From an uncultured Prevotella sp. (lineage in GTDB: Bacteria > Bacteroidota > Bacteroidia > Bacteroidales > Bacteroidaceae): DNA of 15,075 nt. Location: positions 1-15,075 of the forward strand of contig CAJLYG010000060.1 of NCBI GenBank assembly GCA_905210845.1. Reading direction: 5' to 3'. Made by a program: the position numbers and the translations under genes. The notes under the pieces were generated by a model. The model was not told where the DNA came from and did not search any database. It saw only the letters and a list, made by a program, of their open reading frames with translations. Positions 7,837 through 15,075 of this stretch are shown one piece after another (the first letter of the stretch is position 1; each line of letters starts with the position of its first letter).

Positions 7837-7905
7837 CGGTTGAGAATGGATGTGGCATGAATCAGTGCTCCCATGTGATGTCTTTCATCATTAAATCATA
7901 TTGAT

Positions 7906-8667
7906 ATGAAACCTATATATAGTGTGGTCGTATTCTTTTTCCTGTTGATATGCTCTGTCAGTGCAAGTGTACACAGCTATCAATTTACGCGACAGGAGAT
8001 AGAGAGGGACCTGAACACGGCGTTGCAGTTGACATTGGAAAAGAAGACGGAAGGATGGATCACTCCGGATACGATTCGATCTTATCGGAACAATATCTCC
8101 ATTCCGTGGCTACGCGATTATGCCTATATTTCTTATTGTCTTCCTGACGAGAAACGGATAGGTATCACCAGCAAGAGCATGAAATGGCATGGTGATGGGC
8201 AGACTTTTTCTTTCAGAGGATATGCCAACTGCACGATGGCTACCCTGTTGAGCCTTTCCGACCAGCGATTGCCGATTACGCTGGCTTCCATCACCTTATT
8301 GTGGGGAATGCTTTCCGTATGTGTTGGGCTCAGGAAGAGGCAACATGTGGTTTTCGTTGCCAAAGGAGAAATGGTGTCTATTGGCGGATTATACTTGGAC
8401 AGTGTGCATGACAGTTTCGTGGATAAGAGAAATCAGGAGATTCACCTTACCCCAATGCAACATCAATTGATGAAGATGTTCTTCTCTTCAGAGAATCATA
8501 AATTGACAAAAGAGGATATTTGCCATGCATTGTGGCCGAAAAAGGAGGATGCCAGTGACACCTTATATACGTTGATCAGGAGGCTTCGACCTATTCTCGC
8601 ACGACATTCCCATCTCAGAATAACTTCAGATAGGGGTAAGGCATATCAATTGATAACTGATGAGTAA
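7906..8667 (+). CDS. Membrane-bound transcriptional regulator with C-terminal OmpR-type winged helix
   Basis: This 253-residue protein appears to be a one-component sensor. An N-terminal hydrophobic segment (5-22) starts it, followed by a presumed periplasmic domain of about 100 residues (23-121) with two cysteines, C78 and C109. A second membrane helix (about 122-142) is capped by LRKRQ, positive charges that place the C-terminus in the cytoplasm. Residues about 155-250 resemble a Trans_reg_C winged helix: LTPMQHQLMKMFFSSENHKL, EDICHALWP, a recognition helix around DTLYTLIRRLRPIL, and a wing ending ITSDRGKAYQL. There is no receiver or kinase domain. This is the ToxR/CadC idea with reversed domain order. 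The likely target is the barrel gene 128 bases downstream, whose promoter carries phased half-sites. The ligand is unknown. The first segment could be a cleaved signal rather than an anchor. Confidence 0.8.
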   Translation: MKPIYSVVVFFFLLICSVSASVHSYQFTRQEIERDLNTALQLTLEKKTEGWITPDTIRSYRNNISIPWLRDYAYISYCLPDEKRIGITSKSMKWHGDGQTFSFRGYANCTMATLLSLSDQRLPITLASITLLWGMLSVCVGLRKRQHVVFVAKGEMVSIGGLYLDSVHDSFVDKRNQEIHLTPMQHQLMKMFFSSENHKLTKEDICHALWPKKEDASDTLYTLIRRLRPILARHSHLRITSDRGKAYQLITDE

Positions 8668-8695
8668 AGCTTTGTGTGTCAATACGATATGAGAA

Positions 8696-8735
8696 CTGAC
8701 ATGATCTGACTTTTGAAATGTCAGACAAATGTCAG
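8696..8735. promoter_or_regulatory. Phased CTGAC/GTCAG repeats, probable regulator-binding site
   Basis: CTGACA (8696-8701) and CTGAC (8706-8710) are direct repeats 10 bases apart. TGTCAG (8719-8724) and TGTCAG (8730-8735) are 11 apart and inverted relative to the first pair. Together they form a two-tier inverted repeat centred near 8715, ending nine bases before the -33 box. One-turn phasing of direct half-sites is how OmpR/PhoB-type winged helices bind, which fits the neighbouring regulator as an activator. The binding partner is inferred. Confidence 0.55.
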
Positions 8736-8743
8736 GTACTTTT

Positions 8744-8775
8744 TTTGTCCCATTCCTTCATGATTCCTATTTTTG
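8744..8775 (+). promoter_or_regulatory. Promoter of the outer-membrane barrel operon
   Basis: TTTG (8744-8747), 20 bases, then TATTTTTG (8768-8775). This predicts transcription starting around 8782, which rules out translation from the in-frame ATG at 8718 and supports the ATG at 8796 with a very short leader. Confidence 0.7.
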
Positions 8776-8795
8776 CCATAAAAACAAGAAGGATC

Positions 8796-10837
8796 ATGAG
8801 AAAGATGATTATCTTATTTTCAATCTTGTTGCCTGTATCCATGGGGGCTTTGGCACAGGATGACAAGACGGTGGAATTAAAAGAGGTGAAGGTGGAGGCT
8901 GCCCGTGTGGTGAAGAAAGTAGATGGGCAATTGATCATCCCTTCAGAGGCACAAAGGAAGGCATCCACGAATGGTTATAATCTCTTGGGCAAGTTGGCTC
9001 TACATGGACTGCGGGTTGATGAGGTAAATCGGTCGGTCATATCGCTGACCAACCGTGGAAGCGTACAGATACGTATCAATGGAGTCATCGCCTCGAAAGA
9101 GGATCTGTTGTCATTAGACCCTATGTCCATTAGAAATATCAATTTTATCGATAGTCCCGGCGTGAGGTATGGAGCGGATATTGCCTATGTCATTGATATC
9201 AGGACAAATAAAGGTGACCGAGGCTATACGGCGGGATTGGAAACCAGCAATATGCTGACGGATTGGATGGGTAATGAGTCGGTCTATCATAGGATGAACT
9301 GGAAAAATTCCGAGTTAGGTCTCACTTATGATTTCTCGTATCGTGATTTCGATGGTAATCTTTATAAGGAAAAAGCGGACTATCTGCTGGCATATGGCAC
9401 CCACTATGTCGTGACTCGCGATGACGAGACCTCCCGTAAAAGGTTCTTCAATCACAACGTAGAACTGAAATATAATCTTGCAGACTCAACTTCTTATGCT
9501 TTCCAAGCCAAACTGTCCACAGCCTTTGACCACATGCCCAATGAAGATGAAGACCAACGGATAAGAGAAGGTCTTGAAGAATCCATAACCTTACAGCGTC
9601 ATCATTCCAAGAATTTCAGTCCAGTCCTGGATCTCTATTTCTATCATACCTTGGGCAAACATCAATCGTTGACAGCGAATTTGGTGGGGACCCATATCAG
9701 GACGGATGAGTATGACTATCAGAACGAAGGTGCAGAATACGCATATACGGTCAAGGGACGTACCTCTTCCCTTGTTGGAGAGATGGTCTATGAGAATCGT
9801 CTTAAGCCAATCATCTTCTCATTGGGTTCTCTGTTCAGCTGGAAGTATACCAGCAATGACTATTCTGGTGCTGTAGAAGCCCTTAATGGAATGCATAACA
9901 GCAGTGTTTATGTCTTCGGTGAGATCAAAGGGAGTGTGTGGAAACGGTTGGGCTATAAGGCGGGGATAGGTGCCAGCAATCAACGGTATAAGCAAGGTGC
10001 AAACCGGTATAATTTCTGGCTCTTCCGCCCTAAGGTGACCCTTACCTTGCAGCCTGTTGCTCCCTTGCAAATGCGATATGTATTTGAGGTGAACCAACAT
10101 GTCTCTAAGATTGCTATGATCAGCGACACCCGTATCCGGCAGAACAGTATGGAATGGAAGATGGGAAATCCCAATATCAAGCCCAATCGTGAGATTACCC
10201 ACGACTTGATCATTGACTATACACTTCCCCGGTTCACTATCCATACCTTAGGGGAATACCGAGACAGCCACCATCCTAACATGGAGCGATGGACACGTAC
10301 TGCCGACAATCAATTCCTTTCTTCCCAAACTAATCAGAAAGCGATTAAGATGCTCTATGGAGAGACCTATATCAACTATGACATCTTTCCTGATATATGG
10401 AAGGCCTCCGTGAATGGAGGCATCTTCCGCTTCATCAATTTGGGTGATGATTATCGTCATTATTTTACATCCTATCTGTTTGGGGCAAGCACGCAGGTGT
10501 ATTTGGGGAAGTGGACCTTGGCCGCTGATACCGATAATGGGTGGAGATGGATGGAAGGTGAGCGAAAGAACAGAAATGGCTCAAACCTGAACTTCTCTGT
10601 TAGTTGGCATGTTGGCAACTGCGATCTGTCGTTGATTTGGATCAAGCCTTTTTCCAAACATCCTGTGCTCTATCATTCCTACCTTCTTGATACCTATCTT
10701 ACGAAAGACATGAGCGTCACCTCACAGGCGGCAGGCAATGCGGTCATACTCAATTTCTCTTGGCAATTGCTGCGTGGGAAAAAGTATAAGAAGATCCAGA
10801 AAAGGATGGAAAACAAAGATACAGAGACGGGGATTCT

Positions 10838-10841
<4 letters not shown>
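8796..10841 (+). CDS. Outer-membrane beta-barrel protein with TonB-receptor-like plug
   Basis: The mature protein should sit in the outer membrane. From the chosen start (681 residues) there is a signal peptide (MRKMIILFSILLPVSMGALA, cleavage before QDD). A plug-like domain at about 26-125 contains LKEVKVEAARVVKKVDGQ, SVQIRINGV and a stretch ending DSPGVRYGADIAYVIDIRTN, as in TonB-dependent receptor plugs. The remainder alternates short strands rich in aromatic residues and ends in strand-like segments, resembling the OMP_b-brl_3 family. It lacks the carboxypeptidase-like N-terminal domain common in Bacteroidota SusC-type receptors and has no SusD partner, so glycan import of the SusCD kind is unlikely. 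The substrate is unknown. An upstream ATG at 8718 lies before the promoter. The stop overlaps the next gene's start (ATGA). Confidence 0.82.
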
Positions 10842-12643
<1,802 letters not shown>

Positions 12644-12675
12644 TTATGGTTTAACACCTATAGTTTATTCTACAA

Positions 12676-13971
12676 TTATTGTGCCATTTTCTTGTTCGTG
12701 GAATATGGTTTCAGGATCAGTCGCAAACTTTGTTTGTAGTTAAAGTAGTTCCACATCCAATTGAGGAATACGACAAATTTATTCCTGACACCAAGGATAG
12801 AGCGAAGATGGACAACGAGCCACAGTACCCACGCGAAGAATCCGCCGAACTTGAACTTTCCGATTTCTGCCACTGCCTTCTTCCTGCCGATAGTTGCCAT
12901 CGTGCCAAGATTTCGGTATGAGAATGGTGCCAGGGGCTTGCCTTCTGACATCCGAATGAGGTTTCCTGCCAAATTCTCTGCCTGCTGCATGGCCACTTGT
13001 GCTAACTGCGGGTGCCCAAGTGGATATTCTGGATCCCCTTCGATCAGACTTTGGTCACCAATCGCAAACACATCTTGCATGTCTTTTACCTGATTGAACC
13101 TGTCTGTAAGGATCCTATTCGCATGACCGATACTGCCGGTGGGTATGCCTTGGATGGTATTCGCCTTTACGCCGCTTACCCAAATCACCGTCTGGGTGGG
13201 AATTGTCGTCCCATCTTTCAGGACCAGTTGCCCATCGGTAATATCTGTTGCCCTTGTGTTCAGTAAGACTTTCACTCCCATCTTCTTGAGGTCTTTCTCT
13301 GCGCGAAGGGAAGATGCCTTGTCCATACTCTTCAGCAACCTGTCACCAGAATTGATGAGATAGATATCCATAAGACTGCTGTCCAAGTCGGGATAGTCGC
13401 GTGGGACAACGGTTTTCTTCATTTCTGCCAATGCACCTGCAATCTCCACGCCCGATGGTCCTCCACCTACAATAGCTATGTTCATCAGTGCCTTTCGCCT
13501 GTTGGCATCATCTTCAGTCTCTGCTTTCTCTAAGTTCTCCAAGATGGTATTGCGCAATCTCATGGATTCCGTTACCGTTTTCATGGGCAAGGCATGAGCT
13601 TCAATATTCTGATTCCCGAAGAAATTCGTGGTAGCACCTGCGGCAAGTACCAAATAGTCGTAATGGATTGTCCCAATGGAAGTATGGATGGCTTTCTCTT
13701 CCTTGTCTATTTCCTGGACTTCAGCCATGCGGAAGAAGAAATTCTTACAGCCTTGGAACAAACGTCGGAAGGGAAAAGAGATATTACTGGGTTCCAATCC
13801 TGCTGATGCCACTTGATAGATCAAGGGTGGGAATTGGTTGTAATTGTTCTTGTCTACTAAGACCACTTGGAAGCCGGAGCGTCGAAGACTTGTTGCCAGT
13901 TTCTGTCCTCCTAATCCGCCGCCAACAATGACCACGCGCTTCAGATGATTCCTTTTAATGTTTGCTCTCAT
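12676..13971 (-). CDS. ndh: Type II NADH:quinone oxidoreductase (NDH-2)
   Basis: NDH-2 is a membrane-associated flavoprotein that passes electrons from NADH to quinone without pumping ions. From the chosen start the protein has 431 residues. The FAD-binding GGGLGG is at 17-22, the NADH-binding GGGPSGVEIAG at 169-179, FAIGD at 302-306 and the quinone-site motif AQVAMQQ at 324-330. The C-terminal hydrophobic/amphipathic region (about 376-425) suits membrane attachment. The frame stays open 32 codons further upstream to 14067, but that would begin inside the promoter, so I place the start at 13971, immediately before KRVVIVGGG. It lies 44 bases ahead of eno. Confidence 0.93.
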   Translation of the reverse strand: MRANIKRNHLKRVVIVGGGLGGQKLATSLRRSGFQVVLVDKNNYNQFPPLIYQVASAGLEPSNISFPFRRLFQGCKNFFFRMAEVQEIDKEEKAIHTSIGTIHYDYLVLAAGATTNFFGNQNIEAHALPMKTVTESMRLRNTILENLEKAETEDDANRRKALMNIAIVGGGPSGVEIAGALAEMKKTVVPRDYPDLDSSLMDIYLINSGDRLLKSMDKASSLRAEKDLKKMGVKVLLNTRATDITDGQLVLKDGTTIPTQTVIWVSGVKANTIQGIPTGSIGHANRILTDRFNQVKDMQDVFAIGDQSLIEGDPEYPLGHPQLAQVAMQQAENLAGNLIRMSEGKPLAPFSYRNLGTMATIGRKKAVAEIGKFKFGGFFAWVLWLVVHLRSILGVRNKFVVFLNWMWNYFNYKQSLRLILKPYSTNKKMAQ

Positions 13972-14036
13972 ATTCCTATTATATACGATCAGGGGATTAT
14001 GACAATCTCCCTCTAATTTGATCAGAAAGATCTGTG

Positions 14037-14068
14037 CAAATATAGTGTTTTCCCTGCAGACGTGCAAA
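14037..14068 (-). promoter_or_regulatory. ndh promoter
   Basis: On the minus strand, TTTG (14065-14068), 20 bases, then TATATTTG (14037-14044): a complete Bacteroidota promoter. It implies transcription starting about 60 bases before the ATG at 13971. Confidence 0.75.
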
Positions 14069-14096
14069 TAATCATCTGATTTTGTTTCTGGTGCCT

Positions 14097-14765
14097 TTAA
14101 CCTTCATCCCTGTAGCTTTGGGGTGTCATGCCTGTCTTCTGTTTGAAGAATTTGCAGAAAAAGCTGCAGTTGGGGAACCCCAGATGATCGGCAATCTGTA
14201 TGATCTGCTGATCGGTGTGGCGCAGCATTACCTTCGCTTTGGTAATGAGGGCCCTGTCAATCCAATTCTTTGCAGTTTCTCCACTGATCTCCTTGACGAT
14301 CGTGCCGAGATATCGTGGCGTGAGACAAATGCGGTCGGCATAATAGTCAAGGGTATGGGCTTCCTGCACATGCTCATAGACCAGACGTATGAACCGGTTG
14401 AATACTTCTTGCTTATGGGACATTCGTTCGGGCTGCCGCTCTTCCTGTCGTTCCAGGCAAAGGTCGAAGAGGGAGAGCAAAGGACCTACGTATAGGCCCG
14501 CTAACCGTAGCGTATCATAAGGCAATTGCGTGACGGTCCATAGTGCGTTTATACTCTGATGAAACGCCTCAAACTCCTGTGGCGAGGCATGCAGGATCCG
14601 GAAACAGGCGTATTGCTGGAAGAGCGAGGGAGGTCTGCCATTGAATGCCATGTTGAGGCGACTGTCTGTAGTTTTCTGGATATCGTTGACTGTATATTCT
14701 ACCGTGTCGCAGGTGACAGCATGCCCTGTTAAACAAGAATTCCGCAAAGCCTTATGGATCAGCAT
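14097..14765 (-). CDS. AraC-family regulator lacking the N-terminal sensor domain
   Basis: The C-terminal 95 or so residues are a typical AraC DNA-binding domain with two helix-turn-helix units: LDYYADRICLTPRYLGTIVK and QIIQIADHLGFPNCSFFCKF, followed by FKQKTGMTPQSYR. Bacteroidota relatives have about 280-300 residues with an N-terminal cupin-like sensing domain. This frame gives at most 222, and only the inter-domain linker precedes the HTH. The first ATG (14765) lies inside the terminator hairpin of tRNA-Gln, so translation more likely begins at 14651 (MAFNGRPPS), leaving 184 residues. No promoter box is visible. It may be a 5'-truncated remnant or a sensor-less regulator. Confidence 0.75.
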   Translation of the reverse strand: MLIHKALRNSCLTGHAVTCDTVEYTVNDIQKTTDSRLNMAFNGRPPSLFQQYACFRILHASPQEFEAFHQSINALWTVTQLPYDTLRLAGLYVGPLLSLFDLCLERQEERQPERMSHKQEVFNRFIRLVYEHVQEAHTLDYYADRICLTPRYLGTIVKEISGETAKNWIDRALITKAKVMLRHTDQQIIQIADHLGFPNCSFFCKFFKQKTGMTPQSYRDEG

Positions 14766-14778
14766 TTGCGGAATTCTT
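14735..14778 (-). terminator. tRNA-Gln terminator hairpin
   Basis: A perfect 14-bp stem joins AAGAATTCCGCAAA (14735-14748) to TTTGCGGAATTCTT (14765-14778) across a 16-base loop. It starts three bases after the tRNA 3' end. On the minus strand it is followed by GTTTAAC, a short T-tract. Confidence 0.7.
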
Positions 14779-14781
14779 ATG

Positions 14782-14852
14782 TTGTCCTAGGCGGATTCGA
14801 ACCACCACTGACAGAACCAAAAACTGTAGTGCTACCATTACACCATAGGACA
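14782..14852 (-). tRNA. tRNA-Gln (anticodon UUG)
   Basis: Read on the minus strand, the sequence folds as a full cloverleaf. The acceptor stem is UGUCCUA/UAGGACA with discriminator A, and the D arm is GUG...CAC with GG in the loop. The anticodon stem is ACAGU/UCUGU with a U-U at its inner end. Anticodon UUG is at 14818-14820. A four-base variable loop precedes the T arm, GGUGG-UUCGAAU-CCGCC. CCA is not encoded. It lies between tyrS and the AraC gene with its own promoter and terminator. Confidence 0.97.
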
Positions 14853-14865
14853 AGCAAATCGGCTA

Positions 14866-14897
14866 CAAAGGTAGTGGATTTTTTCTCCACTACCAAA
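14866..14897 (-). promoter_or_regulatory. tRNA-Gln promoter
   Basis: On the minus strand, TTTG (14894-14897), 20 bases, then TACCTTTG (14866-14873), a full consensus match placed so that transcription would start a few bases before the tRNA. A 9-bp inverted repeat fills the spacer and reaches into both boxes. Confidence 0.7.
14870..14894. repeat. Inverted repeat inside the tRNA-Gln promoter / tyrS 3' hairpin
   Basis: GGTAGTGGA (14870-14878) pairs with TCCACTACC (14886-14894) across a 7-base loop. It begins 24 bases after the tyrS stop on the minus strand, where it is followed by TTTG, so it may serve as a weak tyrS terminator. Confidence 0.55.
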
Positions 14898-14918
14898 TAT
14901 TTTCAATACTTTTAACGA

Positions 14919-15075
14919 TTACTTAACAGTAATCAAGAAGTAGTTCTTCTTACCTTTCTGAACCAAAAGATACTTACCGTCAATCAGGTCATCAGCAGTT
15001 ACAACCTGATCGAAAGCAGCGAGTTTCTCCTTGTTGTTGAAGAAATCAGACAATATAATGAGTAGTGATGCCAAG
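14919..15075 (-). CDS. tyrS: Tyrosyl-tRNA synthetase, C-terminal fragment
   Basis: TyrS charges tRNA-Tyr with tyrosine. Only the last 51 codons are in the window. The legible part ([38 protein letters not shown]) matches the end of the S4-like RNA-binding domain of bacterial TyrS; the phrase [16 protein letters not shown] is characteristic. The nine residues nearest the window edge (LASLLIILS) do not look like this domain, where a Q-G-G-like turn would be expected. The edge may therefore be a sequence or assembly discontinuity. The catalytic part lies beyond the window. Confidence 0.75.
   Translation of the reverse strand, partial: LASLLIILSDFFNNKEKLAAFDQVVTADDLIDGKYLLVQKGKKNYFLITVK

Larger units (their letters stand above)
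7592..7905. other. Divergent intergenic region, kduI to regulator gene
   Basis: These 314 bases separate divergent genes and hold the kduI promoter (7639-7669), a 13-base palindrome (7701-7713) and the -7 box of the plus-strand regulator (7829-7836). About 7714-7828 holds nothing I can name. A 78-codon minus-strand frame at 7622-7858 crosses both promoters and has no protein-like features, so I do not call it. Confidence 0.6.

Noticed and set aside
7622..7858. 78-codon minus-strand frame between kduI and the regulator
   Set aside because: It covers both divergent promoters, has no recognisable domain, and its composition looks like translated A/T-rich spacer.
8718..8795. Upstream start of the barrel protein at 8718
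   Set aside because: It lies upstream of the -33/-7 promoter and would put 26 residues in front of a normal signal peptide.
9819..10244. 141-codon minus-strand frame inside the barrel gene
   Set aside because: It is antisense to a well-supported barrel coding region and has no signal or domain of its own.
13972..14067. Upstream start of NDH-2 at 14067
   Set aside because: It falls within the promoter and would add 32 residues before the FAD-binding domain; the start at 13971 matches family length.
14082..14495. 137-codon plus-strand frame opposite the AraC gene
   Set aside because: It overlaps the clear double helix-turn-helix coding region on the minus strand.

Overview
The window looks like a Bacteroidota chromosome, most likely Prevotella/Segatella or a close relative. 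The signs are fused SecD-SecF, a rhomboid protease with the Bacteroidota-type soluble tail, HU, NDH-2 and kduI-kduD genes of that flavour, and repeated promoters of the form TTTG-N19/20-TAnnTTTG, the Bacteroidota sigma-ABfr signature, rather than TTGACA/TATAAT. Assignment below order is inference.

Layout. Positions 1-1092 hold the left part of an IS110-family insertion sequence: a structured non-coding leader that is a good bridge-RNA candidate, then a DEDD transposase cut off in its second domain. At about 1093 it joins directly to the middle of secDF (minus strand), which is itself cut just after the first SecF membrane helix. Both genes are broken at one point, so this is either a rearrangement breakpoint or an assembly chimera. 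Upstream of secDF on the same strand are a membrane-anchored endonuclease/exonuclease/phosphatase-fold protein and a rhomboid protease, overlapping by one base. HU (plus strand) follows with a clear promoter and terminator, then a kduI-kduD operon (minus) for unsaturated uronate breakdown.

Positions 7906-11329 (plus) form the least ordinary part. A two-helix membrane protein with a C-terminal OmpR-type winged helix is followed by an outer-membrane beta-barrel protein with a TonB-receptor-like plug, then a small exported protein of unknown function whose start overlaps the barrel gene's stop. Between regulator and barrel gene, four CTGAC half-sites with 10-11 bp phasing sit just upstream of a perfect promoter. 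I read this as a self-contained, locally regulated envelope cassette.

The remainder is minus strand: enolase, NDH-2 NADH dehydrogenase with a textbook promoter, an AraC-family regulator lacking the usual N-terminal sensor domain, tRNA-Gln(UUG) with its own promoter and terminator, and the C-terminal end of tyrosyl-tRNA synthetase running off the window.

No CRISPR array, rRNA or prophage is visible. The two stretches of more than 300 bases without a gene (1-306 and 7592-7905) are described under their own entries.
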